Positions 45,479 to 57,512 of a DNA stretch of 64,000 bases are shown in pieces. The DNA comes from Eupeodes corollae (taxonomy: Eukaryota; Arthropoda; Insecta; Diptera; Syrphidae). A model generated the notes under the pieces. That model did no database searches. It was not told the origin of the DNA and worked only from the letters and a program-made list of their open reading frames with translations. Numbering within the stretch: the first letter of the stretch is position 1; each line of letters opens with the position of its first letter. The DNA is taken from NCBI RefSeq assembly GCF_945859685.1, contig NC_079148.1, positions 44,465,946 to 44,529,945 on the forward strand. The letters are read 5' to 3'. The position numbers and the translations under genes were made by a program.

Positions 45479-46484
45479 TTTTAGGTAAGTGCTTTGTGGT
45501 GTGGCAAAAGGTTTTTTGGTGCCAAATGAAAGGGTTTCGTTTTTTCCTTTGGCAAATATTTGAAACCCTAAACAAAAAAACTTCTCTCATTCTCTCATGC
45601 TCATTGATGAAGCCTAACAACAAATCTGTTCCACCTTTAACCCTTTCTCATATTAAAGAGCTCCATAAGATTCACTCACGTGGAAGCAATGTTTTCATCT
45701 TTTTTTTTATTCATTTTTTCTTCTTTTGGTTGAAGTCAGAAGGCTTAAGCAGAGAATCTCAAGCATATTTCTTGTCAAATTTTCAAACCATGCACGATTG
45801 ACTTGCTTTATGCCTTGACTTTGGTGTATAAGCCTAAATCTACAATGGAATATAGGTATAGGTATACACGATAACGATACATATACCTTTGTGAATATCA
45901 TTTCAACAAAGTTAAGACGTGGCAGAGACATTTTACCGCAACCCATCCTTTCATGGTTTTATATTAAGTTGCGGAAGTGAAATGATGTCGATTCGTCTTG
46001 ATTAAGATTCTTTCAGCTTTGATGACTTAACTGGGGATATAAGACGTTTTTGCTTTTGTGAATTAAGCTGGTTAAGTTAATTCATGTGTAGAAGGGGGTA
46101 AGATTCCGGAATTAATCTAGATAAATAAAATGCGATTAATTTTTTGTTGAAACGTACGGCAGCCTGTGATATTTTTGATTCGCTTAGAAATAAGTTTAGT
46201 AGGTTTAGGTATTCAAAGCGTACTCTTAAGTATAAATACTTTGCAAGGACGCAATAAAGTAATCATAGAATTCTGTGGACAGGAATATTAAACCGGTGAT
46301 CTTAGTTGCTTTGAGAATTTGCTTTCGAAGCTGTCGGGTTCAAAGGAGGCTTATCAAAACATTCTTTTAATTTTCCCCAAGAAAATGCTCTTAAATATGC
46401 ACAGGTTTTTTTCAAAAAGATGTTAAAATTTAAAATTAAATTCAACGGCTATTGTTGAGAATTGAAAACTAAATCAGCCAAATG

Positions 46485-46890
46485 GCTGAATATCGTCTTT
46501 TTTAATACTGTTGCACTTTTATGTACTTGATAGCTTGACGAATTACATTTTTAAGGTCTGAGACTGATTGTACAGCATTGGCTTATACTTTATCTCTTAA
46601 GTGGCCAAAAAGGAAAAAGTTGGCTTGTGAGGCAGGTGGTGCCGTTGAAAAAAAAACCGTCCATCGCAAGTTCTTCCGACTTCTCCCATAAAATCAATAA
46701 TCGTAGCTAATTTCTCGTTAGATCAACTTATTCCAATAACGGTCATTAGCTCCATTAGCTCAAAAACAGCACCAAGCAGTGAGACCTCGAGAATTCTTGA
46801 ATTTTTTAGTTTTAAGTGTAACAATTCTGCTTGTTAAAGTGCTTGCAGCTCAAATTTGCAACCAGCCGAGAGAGTTCTTTAAAGTCTTAT
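46485..46890 (-). pseudogene. Mariner-type transposase remnant (M6)
   Basis: The minus strand with frame changes reads HFNKQNC (about 46830-46850), LTAWCCF-ANG (about 46750-46790) and NDRYWNKLI (about 46718-46745). A worn second-Asp block follows (FFQ ... GTTCLTS, about 46635-46675), then FFLFGHLRDKV and NAVQSVSDLKNVIRQAIKYI (about 46515-46620). The order and spacing match the other mariner remnants, but no single frame is open for long. Confidence 0.6.
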
Positions 46891-47276
46891 GCCAACTGTG
46901 ACTGTTAAATGTTCATTATTTCTGTACTGAAGAATTTGAAATCATTTTCAAAGCAGGCATCGTTTTAGTCAAAAGCTTAGTTTGTAGTAATCAAATATCA
47001 AAATATAGCTTTCTTAAAAGCAAGAACTACCCAAAGCCAAAATGCAACCTCTTATTAGAAATTCTTTGAAACACTCGAGACCTTCGTATCAGCAAACAGC
47101 TTTTAATCAACTCATAAAATTCTTGTCCTGCTTAGTTAACGTCTTAAACTAAAAGACTTATACCGCAGTACTGGAATAAAACTGAATTTAATTTTTTTGT
47201 CATACAAATAAAATGCACGTCTGAGTCGCATGAATTTTCTCATGCATCCAAAAAGTCTGCTTAAAAATATTTCCTG

Positions 47277-47577
47277 TATTTTAAGATTTAAAATTGTACC
47301 TCCAAAAGAAAATTGTTTTCAAAACATTAATTGCTATTTGATTTTTCAGAAAAACCTTAAATTTTCCAAATATGTATTTCAAATTCGTAAGAGCGATTTT
47401 TTCTTAAACTTATTTTCTTTAAATTCAATTTTTTAATTCGAGCTCAAAAAAAACTTTAAGTATGCAGTTATTCAGAGCTTATAAATATACGTTTCAATTT
47501 TTTTTAAACAAATGATGACCCAATTTTGAGCAAAAAATATCAAAAAAAAATATTGATAATTTTTAAGAATCAGAAAT
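47277..47577 (-). repeat. Family B repeat B4, left half
   Basis: The complement of the B1 interior from about 21850 to 22150 is recognisable: TTAAGATTTAAAATTGTACC, TTTCCAAATATGTATTTC, TATGCAGTTATTCAG and GATGACCCAATTTTGAG. The copy stops at a LOA-like LINE insertion and continues at 50345-50787. Confidence 0.7.
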
Positions 47578-50344
47578 TGGTCTCCTAATTGGTCCGGACG
47601 CTAAACACCTATCACAAGGTTTGGTGAGGTGAGTCCTTATTTGATTACTTACTAAGCACTAACCTACTCATAAGTAATATTGGTAATGAACCCACTTTTG
47701 TAACCAAGAATAGGAAAAAGGTACTTGATATTACACTTACCTCTGACTCGATCCACAATCTGATTTCAAACTGGCATTTCTCAAAAGAGAATTCCTTCTC
47801 CGTTTGAGTTTGAGCTCAAAGATGTGGCAAATACATCTACGGGTTTTCGCAATCACCGCAATATAAACTGGGAGCGATATAGGGAGGTACTAGCACAACT
47901 GCTTAATCACAACCTTCATAAAAGCTCCTTCAGTAAAGATGAACTAGACTTTTCTGTGAATCATCTCACCGAAGCCTTTAATGAATCAATGAAAACTTCA
48001 TGCGATGTAACAATTTTAAAGAGTAAAAAAAACCTCATTGGTGGCGTAAAGAACTAGAACCATTCAGAAAGAGCTGTCGCAAACTCTTCAATAGATCTAA
48101 GTACACTAGATCTTTTTCTGACTGGGACTATACAAACAAGCTCTAAAGCAATATAAAAAGAATTAAGGAAGAGTAAGAGGTGTTCTTGGAGAAACCTTTT
48201 TTGTAAAAATAGAAAATACTTCAGAAGCCTCAAGACTCAGGAAAATTCTCTCAAAAAGTCCAACAATACCCAGTGCTTTAAAGACAGAAGCAGCCACGTG
48301 GACCATCACAGATGAGGAATCTCTTAATCTGTTATTAGAAACCCACTTTCCAGCTAGCTCTAACACACTCCACGACTTAACATCAGAGTCTCAAGCTTCT
48401 ACAAGCGATTTAATTGATCTAATAACGCGGGAAAAACTGCAATGGGCCATAGACAGCTTTGATCCATATAAATCTCCAGGACCAGATGGAATCATTCCGG
48501 CCGAACTACAAAAATGCTTAGACATGATTATTCCACCATTGGAAATCATTCTGACAAGCTGTGTAAGGTTGAGATATATTCCCAAAGCCTGGAGAATGGC
48601 AAAAGTAGTCTTCATTCCCAAAGCAGGGAAACCCTCCTATGTTTACCCTAAAGATCTATGACCAATCAGCCTATCATCCTTCCTTCTTAAAACCTTGGAA
48701 AGATTGACTGAGATTTACATCAGACATAACTTAAAACCATGTCTCATTTCCACAGCTCAACATGCTTACTCTAAGGGAAAATCAGTAGAATCACCACTTC
48801 ACTCGTTGGTACGTATTATTGAATATTCCCTCGAATACAAAGAATATAACCTGGTAGCGTTCCTAGATATTGAAGGAGCTTTCAACAACGTCAGTTATCA
48901 GGCGATCACAACAGCAATGGATAAGCTGAAATTAGAGAAATAACTCATAGATCTTATAAGTCTCATGCTCAAAAGCAGGGCAATAATTTCTAACATGAGA
49001 AGTTTTACTACCACCAGATCGGTGAATCGAGGCACTCCCCAAGGTGGAGTAATTTCGCCTCTTTTAATGAACATGGTAGTAAATGACCTACTTACATCAT
49101 TGGAAGCAGAGGGTTTCAGGGTGATTGCCTATGCTGACAACGCACCAAGGCAAGATGGTAAATCTAAATAAGCTCATCAAAGTCCAGCGGTCAGCAGTTA
49201 TGTGCATCACATTAGCACTTCGCTCCTGGAAGTGCTTTTAAATCTAATACCACTTGACATCTTCTCCAAAAAGGTGGCCGCCTACTCATGTGTAAGGCTT
49301 AGAGCCACCTCTCAATGGACCAGTAACAATACTTGATATACTACTATTCTAGACAGTTTCAGATCTATCCCAGATCGCCTAGACTATACCAACCCAAAAA
49401 TGGTATTCGGTAAAAGCTTCTATGTGTCCATCCCTTCAAGATCCTCCTGGGAAAAAGAGAGACTCCTAGAAGACGATGCGGTACACTTTTATACTGACTG
49501 TTCAAAGACAGATCACGGAGTTGAAAGTGGTATCTTTTCAGAACAACTGAATCTCAGTCTATCCTATAGACTTCCCAATCAATGTAGTGTATTCCCGGCC
49601 GAAGTAATAGAGATTAAGAAAGCACTGTCCTGGCTCAAAGAAAACGTTATATCTTGTAAGGATATACGAATATTCTCAGACAGCCAAGCCGCTCTTAAAT
49701 CTCTCGCGTCTGTCTCCACAAACTCTCAAACATTCCACGGTTGAGATGACAGAACAGTTAAAAATTCACCTAATTTGGGTGCCGGGCCACAGAGAAAATT
49801 GCAAAGCCAATGAGCTCGTCAAAAACTTAACACTTCTGCCTAATGTTAGACAAAAACATAACATAGGAACACCACTTGCTACATGCAAATATTTTCTCAA
49901 ACAAAATGCTCTAGGATCAACAAATGCTAGATGATCACAGAGTACCACCTGCCTAGCAACCAAGCAAATATGGCCAAGCAGGCTTGATATCCCTGAGCAG
50001 ACAAAGCATAAGCTCTACAATTGGAGTAATAACGGGACACTGCCTAATAGGAAGACATGCTCTGTGGCTAGGGGTCTACACAAATGACTTTTGTAGAAGC
50101 TGCATGGACGAGGAAGAAGAGGAAACAGTCCAACACCTTCTTTGTACATGTCCAGCACTCTCCATTAGAAGGATTAGACGATTAACACAAAACGTGTCTC
50201 TAACTTTATTAAAAGTACGAAATAGTTTGTTTAAGTTCATAACTCTCCCATGAGTAACCTCAGTAGTGGTATCACAAGGGACCCTTGAGGTCTACGTGCG
50301 TCAATGACATCTGGACAGCCACTCAAACCTAACCTAACCTAAGC
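47578..50344 (+). pseudogene. LOA-like LINE A4, longest copy, exact 14-bp TSD
   Basis: 5'-truncated in the endonuclease C-terminus (KVLDITLTSDSIHNLI near 47727-47775). A linker follows (NINWERYREVL near 47863-47895), then RT: SPGPDGIIPAELQK (48475-48516), VAFLDIEGAFNNVSYQAI (motif A, about 48855-48906), GTPQGGVISPLLMNMVVNDL (motif B, about 49030-49090) and AYADN (motif C, second Asp changed to Asn, about 49129-49143). The thumb is partly deleted. RNase H begins FYTDCSKT (about 49488), then FSDSQAALKSL, IWVPGH and CKANELV. The C-terminal knuckle is SCMDEEEEETVQHLLCTCPA (about 50099-50158). The 3' end is CTCAAACCTAACCTAACC. TAAGAATCAGAAAT flanks it at 47564-47577 and 50345-50358. Confidence 0.93.
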
Positions 50345-50787
50345 TAAGAATCAGAAATAAAAACAATGACCTTTTGATCACAAAATATTAATTAAACAGT
50401 CCAAGAGCTTGTGCAGAAAAAAAAATATTAAAATTGGTTGATTAGTTCTTGAGGAATTTAAAAACAAAATAACGGTTCTATGATGGGTACCCTTTTGGAG
50501 CAATACAACCATATTTTTTATTGAAAAAAGCCAGTTCAAGAAAAGAAAGTTTAAAGCAAATTAAACAAAAATCTATCAGTTTGTTTTTCAGAAAATATTA
50601 ATTTTCGATTTTCGACCCAAAACTTTGTATGGGACTACATTTATCTGTAGACTTAAAATATACCAAAAACACCAATTAGATTAAAATCTTGATTTCCAAA
50701 TTTGAAGTCAATCGCTCCAATGGTTTGTGCTGTAGGGACGCGGGTAGACAGCCAGACAGACGGATTCACTATTTTCGACTTTAAAAA
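50345..50787 (-). repeat. Family B repeat B4, right half
   Basis: Continuation of 47277-47577 on the far side of the LINE. The complement reads the CATAGAACCGTTATTTTG motif (about 50468), ATTGGAGCGATTGACTTCAA, a TCTGTCTGGCTGTC tract and AAGTCGAAAATAG. It ends against a SINE. Confidence 0.72.
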
Positions 50788-51078
50788 GTAGTACCCGTGG
50801 CGTGATAGTTCGTGCGTTAGACTGTCATGCCCCAGAAGTCTTTATTTCGGTTTCTGCCTGTGCCATCTAATGTTTTTTTCCACGGGTATTACCTCTTGCG
50901 AGGAATTGACAAATCTTGCCATGAAAAATGCTTTCTGAAATTAGCCTTTCGAATTCAGTTTAAAACTGTAGGTCCCCTCCATCCCTGACAACATTATTCA
51001 AACACGGAAATGGTTGAGAGTTGTAAGTCACTAGGTCCTAGTTCTCAAGCGATTGTTGCGCCAACTAATTCATTCACT
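50788..51078 (+). mobile_element. tRNA-like SINE, full length (SINE2)
   Basis: The head GTACCCGTGGCGTGATAGTT (A-box-like region) is followed by GACTGTCATGCC and TTTCGGTTTCTGCCTGTGCC. The body is GCGAGGAATTGACAAATC, GAAATTAGCCTTTCGAATTC and CATCCCTGACAACATTATTC. The tail is AGTCACTAGGTCCTAGTTCT, GATTGTTGCGCCAAC and TAATTCATTCA. It aligns end to end with the copy at 11048-11338 and retains the GCGCCAAC end that the first copy has lost. That end resembles the 3' end of LINE F. Confidence 0.82.
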
Positions 51079-52739
51079 TGCGGAAAACACTTGATGTATT
51101 TTATGGATTATGGTGACCTCCCATCTTTAAGCTGGTACTTATAAATTATTTTCAAACAATTCTAATAATGGTTGGTTAAAGATACAAAAATTGACCATTT
51201 TGTTAAAATTGACGTATCTTTTGAGTCATAAAGGCTTTAGCAACTACCACTGTATATGCTTTGAAAGTTCAAGATGCAGAATAAGGGGTAAATATTTGTG
51301 GTTAAAAACTACGTGATTATTTTTATCATTCGATTTCAAACTACTATGAAGCGAACATACAGATGGTTTGATACAAATTTATTTTTTTCACCTTGAGCAT
51401 TATTCAAGCTTGTCAATAATTTTCTATCATTCCATCAATTCGATAGTTGCTTGTTCCTTTAGGGGGAATTCATTCGACCAAATTTTCACCACCAATGACG
51501 AATTTCATTTCAAAATGACCCAAGTACTTGGAACTGGACTATTTCAAAGACCATGTTTATAGTATTGAGTGAACGAATCGAATCGAATCAATAAACAATT
51601 TCTGGTTCCGCGGGATATCGTGTCAACTTTATTGAATCTCTCTGAAATGTGTATATAAATGCCAAAGTCAGTCAAAATACCGTTTCCCTGGAAATTTCAA
51701 AGCAAAGTCCTTAATTTCATCGGGGAAATAATTTCCGTTGGTATATACGAGTGGTATAGAGAATCTGATGGCTCTAGATCTGCTTGCCTAAAGCCTATGC
51801 GTGACCCCTTCGCGATGTTGTTGGTAGGTAAGTCCCCATTTATTCACATACAATTAACCAATGCAAAGTTTATGTCTATACCACAGGCTCCACATGGGGT
51901 GGATTGATATGTGGGACGTGGGTATAGGATAGGCACATGACTATAATAAACAATCCGTTGGGTATTCAGATATACGGCAGAGCAGTTAGATAGGGAGGAA
52001 ATTGCCTTGAAGTGTGTCGCGTTGCGTCGTCGTTGGTCGGTCGGTCGTTGGTCGTCCGTTGACGTCGTTGAAGCATCACAGAATATACAGAAGCGAGTAT
52101 CACATTGTGTTTGCGGTCCACTTAACTGCTTCTACCAACCGGCGCGCGGCAACGTTGGTATTGGTGGGAATGGTGACACAACACCCAACCGTCAGGTAGT
52201 GAGTTTTGGCCATCGGAATCGCTTCAGCTGATGCATGCATAGCCGTGCAAATATTATTGCTCTTCTAAAATAATTGCTTAAATTGAAACCAGGTAAATAC
52301 AAATAAACTGCGATGCAGTGTGACCGATATGCAGATTTAGCTAAACATTATTATCGAATAAATTCGCATTGACCATTTTGAAAATTAGATTTCCAAACAT
52401 TTTTTGAATGCATTATTTTTATTTAAACACAATTTTCAAAGTTTGTAGTTTTAGTATAGGGGTCTTTAATGAAACTGCATAATTTTGATATTTGAAGGTG
52501 AGTTCAATCTTTTACCTACTGCTGGATGAGTTTACAAAAATTTAGCAAAATTAAACTTTTGGAAAAATGTTAGATCGAAGAAGGGCTTCAAAAACAATTT
52601 GAATGATATATACTTTATAGTTAATACAATGTGTTTTGGTCAGAGGTATGCAACTATGAAATGGAATAAAACAAACATGATTTTTTAAATTGACGTGAAA
52701 TTATTCGAAAGATATTCTTCTGGCAAAATTTTAATATTA
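51079..52739. other. No gene seen, about 1.7 kb
   Basis: Less AT-rich in the middle. A low-complexity tract of GTCGTCGTTGGTCGGTCGG type lies at about 52026-52062. An 82-codon frame at 51659-51907 shows no recognised domain. Confidence 0.5.
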
Positions 52740-52762
52740 TTTCTGGCATATGACCGCTACGG

Positions 52763-52985
52763 TTAGTTCGAGCGTAATCCAACCTGGTAATTACACATTT
52801 TCGATGAATTTTTCCAACTTTTTTGGATATTGGTTAAAACTTGGTAAATGTTGTTCTCCAAGTGGAGAATCGTTTCGGACTTTTTGGCATAGGCTACCGA
52901 CTTCACTTCGGTCAAGTGGCGCTTTGGGATTTTTATCACTATAAAAGGCGTAGTTTTGCTTTTTGACGTACCATTCAACCAAAAG
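52763..52985 (-). pseudogene. Possible mariner-type transposase scrap
   Basis: The minus strand reads VEWYVKKQNYAFYSDKNPKA, which resembles the GYVNKQN-type block found after the first catalytic Asp in the DUF4817-type mariners of this window. Nothing else on either side supports it, and a second frame over the same bases is also open, so this is weak. Confidence 0.3.
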
Positions 52986-53064
52986 TGACCTTAATTGCTA
53001 AAAAAATTCGTGTATTTCGTATGTCGAACAGAACCATGATTTTCACAATAAATCTGCACAGTTT

Positions 53065-53172
53065 AGAAGCTCCTCCATGCCTGACAACATTACTCGCACA
53101 CGGGAATAGTTTAGAGTTGTAAGTCACTAGGTCCTTGCTCTCAAAGGACTGTTGTGCCACTTAATTTATTTA
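53065..53172 (+). mobile_element. tRNA-like SINE, 3' fragment (SINE4)
   Basis: CTCCATGCCTGACAACATTA, GAGTTGTAAGTCACTAGGTC and GGACTGTTGTGCCACTTAAT match the 3' third of the SINE, including its LINE F-like tail, followed by a TTTATTTACTT stretch. Confidence 0.72.
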
Positions 53173-53679
53173 CTTTATTAATATGGAAGCGTTATTCAAG
53201 CGGCACTCTATTCATGTTAGTTAAAAAAATGGTACCAACTTAAAGTTATATAGGGTAATTTCGGGAAACATGCTGCAATATGCAGGGGGAAATACCGCAT
53301 CCAACAAAATGCCTATTTTTGGTCATCCATTGAAAAACCTTTTTATAACCTTTTATTATTTATTTATATACGTAACGTTATTTCTTATTATTTATTTTGT
53401 TTTTGGCTTCCTATATAACTATGGACATTTTGAGAACACCAAATCATTTCAATCCAATGTATTTAATATGTGGCGTCTCTAACATATATTGAGAGAAGAC
53501 ATACTTAATATACAGGGTTATCCAATTTGCGGTTTCAAAAGTAAACGTAAATAAAACACATATGCAATATTTTTTCATGATATTTATTTTTTTCCTATAA
53601 AGTGAAAATGTTGTCATTATGTATGCAACATAAGAGAAATATCCGAGCTACTTTCGTTTGGCTACAATATTTCCTATAT
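53173..53679. other. No gene seen, about 0.5 kb
   Basis: AT-rich. ACAGGGTTATCCAATTTGCG at about 53513 has the look of a DNA-transposon terminus, but I could not find a partner end. Confidence 0.45.
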
Positions 53680-55290
53680 TTAAAAAAGGTAATCCGAGTT
53701 TACCAGAAAACTGTTTGCACAAATGTTGTACGTTAGGCTTGTGAATTGGATTGAAAGAATTAATTTGGTAAGCCGGTATCAGGCTGGTTTCCGGGAGGGC
53801 CTTTCAATGATTGATCAAATTTTTGCTCTTACGAGCGTTGCCTGGCGTTTTATCGACAAAAAGAAGCCCCTATACACTTTTTCGTCGATTTTAAAGCTGC
53901 GTTTGATACCATCAACAGGCGATCACTTTTATATAAGCTAGCAGTTATTGGTCTTTCAACCAAATTTATTCGGATTTATGAACATCTTTTATTAAACACG
54001 TCTGCAATGGTTTGTAATGGTATATCTATGTCAAAATTCTTTAATACCGAAATGGGAGTTCCACAAGGCTGTATATTGAGTCCGTTGATGTTCGCTCTTT
54101 TTATCAATGACATTGAAAATAAATAACGGGGAGGCGTCAACTATGGCGATTTGTCTTTGAAAATTTTGCTCTATGCTGATGACCTGGTGGTGTTCTCTGA
54201 TAACCCAGTGGCATTGCAGCTTCAGATAAATAGACTTAAACAATATTGCGATTCGTGGGATCTCAAAGTCAACACTTCTAAATCTAAAATTATGATTTTT
54301 AAGCCTCAAAGATAATAATGTACGAAATTAGACATTAGATGGTACCACTATTGAAGTTGTCAGCAAGTATAAATACCTTGGTTTTACTATTACTCATAAT
54401 TTGAACATCAAAAATCATATTAAAAAGAAACTGACACTAGTCAAATCAGGTATAAACGATGTGGTCACAATTTTTTCCAGAACCTTCGTGGACCCTACAT
54501 TGAAATTTAAGGTTTTTAAGGCTACTGTGAAAAGTTGCTTTAGTTATGGGAATCAAGTGTATAGATACCAATTTCTAGAGGATATGGAAGTTATTTAAAG
54601 AAAATTTTTTAAAAGTATTTTCCGGTTGCCGCGTAGCACGCCTAATTACGCCATATATGTATGTTGAGTCAAGGCTTCCGCAAATATATGTTAGAAATGT
54701 AAAGGCCAACGCAGACGATCTTATTAAAGCTATGCATATACCTGATAGGAATCTGCACAAGCGAACCCTGCTCCATTGTGGGTATTCCCCTTTTAGAAAT
54801 TGGCATGCTCTTGCCACAGCACATAATTTAGCAATGAATCTAAATGCAAACAACAAAAAAGAATGGAGAAATACCTTTCACAACTGCATTTCGAATCACT
54901 TCCTAGAGCAACCTATCGCCGTCTTAATTTGACTTTGGGGATTTTAATTATTTCTGTGAGGACCTTTCTGCTTCTGATATAAGTTTTATATTTAAAATAC
55001 GGACTGAAACTCTTCAGCTTAGCAACAGGCCACATAGAACTGACATAGATGCAATTTGTTCACTCTGCAACTCAAACCAAAACGAAGATCTTTATCATTT
55101 TTTGTAGCAACTTGTCCGATTTTACAAAAAATCCGTAGACTTCATTTTGATGAAAGCTTCTTTTCGTTGGAAGATTGTTTACGTATTTTGAACGGGGAGT
55201 ATGGTTGGAAATTGTTGGTACGCTATGTATCCCATGCAAATAATTACAGAAATTCTTATCTGAGTCTGTTTTGAAGTATCTTCTTAAATA
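53680..55290 (+). pseudogene. LINE family C copy C2
   Basis: The RT begins near KKGNPSLPEN (about 53684-53713), then RYQAGFREGLSMIDQIFAL (about 53775-53832). Motif A is FVDFKAAFDTINRRSLLYKL (53883-53940), motif B GVPQGCILSPLMFALFINDI (54056-54115), and motif C ILLYADDLVVFSDN (about 54164-54206, both Asp intact). The thumb reads NYAIYVESRLPQIYVRNVKA (about 54645-54705). A C-terminal knuckle follows (CSLCNSNQNEDLYHFL, about 55062-55107, then TCPILQKIRRLHF). Stops and frameshifts near 53878, 54124, 54316, 54597, 54930 and 55107 inactivate it. Same clade as C1 but clearly a different family. Confidence 0.82.
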
Positions 55291-55377
55291 ATTAAAGAAA
55301 AAAGTTTTGTTTAAGCTAAACTAAAAGCCCCAATATTCCATAACTTGAACCTCTTAGAGTTTGTCTTTTTCCTTAAC

Positions 55378-55741
55378 CTAAATTCCATATTCTCCGAAAC
55401 CTTTCCATTTCTTCGCCAGCTGTGTGACACCGTCTTGTTGAAACCACACACCCTCCAAGTCATATTCTGGGTTAAGCCCAGGTAGGTATATTTTCAATTG
55501 CAAAATACTCCATAATGAATTGTACGTAAGACAGTCGTAGTTCCTGAGATTGACGAGGAATATCTGTAACCAACATAGCCTCTTCAAATTTCTTTACGAT
55601 TTTGCAAATTGCTTTCGTAGTTTGACGGTTTTGTAAACCATGATTTCCTCTTAAATCATGATATCTCGCTCTGGCAGAATCACCATTTTTGTAGCAGGTT
55701 TTAACAATTTTCATACGTTGTGCTATAGTTAAGCGATCCAT
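55378..55741 (-). pseudogene. Mariner-type transposase, internally deleted (M5)
   Basis: Starts MDRLTIAQRMKIVKTCYKNG at 55741, a clear DUF4817-type N-terminus, and continues QTTKAICKIVKKFEEAMLVT (55570-55640). It then breaks and resumes directly at the second-Asp block GVWFQQDG (about 55430-55452), ending soon after. The helix-turn-helix linker and first-Asp region are deleted. Confidence 0.8.
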
Positions 55742-57420
55742 TTTCGAAAATGTTCGACTTTCAACTAGAAAAAATAATTGGTTTCACAAATTAGTTTGAC
55801 AAATTTCGAATTCCAGACCTATACTTGTATATCCCTTTATATTTAAATAATATCTCTTTTTGGATAATCTTATATATTTCAATAGCCTTAATTTATATTT
55901 TTTAGAATTTTAGTACAAAGTTTACAGGATATTTCCAGGAACTCGTTCCAGATTTTTAACACAAAAGCAAACCACAACAACTTTTAATTTTTTATGTTTT
56001 CGAATACGATTGGCTTTTTTGAGAATTACCTACTTTTTCATGGAAAAATATTTTTCATTTTTTGTTTGTGTTAAATCAAAACTGACCTTAACCAAACAAA
56101 AATAAGTATTACCATATAAATACAACGGTTGAAGTTTAAAAATAAAATGTACCATTTTGTCCGCTATCAACCACACAATACCGATAAATTATATAACCTC
56201 GCTCATAGATAAATCTTTTCTTGAAAAACCAAATCCACACCGGAGATTTTGTTATAGTCCTTATAATCCTTAAAAGAGAGAGAGATGGAGACACACAAAT
56301 TCCTTTTTACCAAATATTTTCACTTAACCAAAATCTCTTTAAATAAAGGCAGTAAATCTGAGGGCAACCTATATGTACCTATACATACGTTACTTATACA
56401 CTATACAATATGTAAGTAAAGTATAGTAGTGACCATTTATGTAGGTATAGATATAGATATATGTTTATGCATACGATTTTGAGGTTTAGAACCCGTTAGC
56501 AAACCAACTAAATGTCCATTTTGTCGAGCTCTAGCATGTAACAATCACAATGCAAAAGAAATTATTTGAATTCCCTTTATGTACCCCTAATTAACATCTA
56601 TAGTCTAGATGAATGTACATATGGGTATCTGTATGGCAATTAGCAAGTACACTAGTTCTGGCACGTTACCAATAACTACGAGTAACGGTATATTATGTCC
56701 TTGCTATCTTTAGCTCTATATACCTTTGAATATAGCAGAATGTTTATATATACATATAAAGTATATGAATGTGAAATAGGAAATAGGAAAAGGACAAGTT
56801 ATAGAATGTTAGAAACTATAAGTAAAATTTCTATAGTACATACATACATATGGTAGGTGGCCATCATCAGACAGTGGATCAAAGGGATTCCTAAAGTTAT
56901 GCAAGTTCCAATATGCAACGAACATTGGACACATACATAACCTCTTATACTATTCAACAGGGTGTCATACTTTCTCACCCGTTTCTAAGTTTAGTTCAGT
57001 TCAAATGGTATCTATAGATATGGGTAGAGTATTGTGTTCCTTTTTGTTTAATTCTCATTGGTTCTCCTTGAAAAAGGATTATGCGGCAAAATCCAGAATT
57101 TCAAACAATATAAAGGGATGTGATGGTATTTTGTTCGACTGGTTGCATGATGAACACGAACTTGTGACCATGAGTGGATTTTAAACTAACAGAGAAGCTG
57201 TTTAAAGATCATAGTTCATGAACTTTACAAAACAGTTTTTTTCTTAGAAACATTTTGGAATCAGTCTAAACATTCAGTAAGTTGAAAAATTTAAATGTTT
57301 TATGTAAAAACAATTTCTTCAAAGCAGGAGAAATTTGAATGAAATATAAAAGAAGAATCAGCCCCTTTTGACCTATAATATTTTGAAAGATTTTCTAATT
57401 TTTTCAACATTATCTATATG
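55742..57420. other. No gene seen, about 1.7 kb
   Basis: AT-rich sequence with many TATATAC/ATACATA-type stretches and short ORFs. No domain, RNA gene or shared repeat was recognised. Confidence 0.55.
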
Positions 57421-57512
57421 CAGTCGACTCCCTCTAAGTCGAATTCTCACGGCATGTCCAAATTAGTTCGAGTTAGAGGGAGTTTTTGAAAAATTCGAGT
57501 TAGAGAGATTAA

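Noticed and set aside
53513..53540. ACAGGGTTATCCAATTTGCG as a transposon terminal repeat
   Set aside because: No inverted partner and no flanking duplication could be found nearby.
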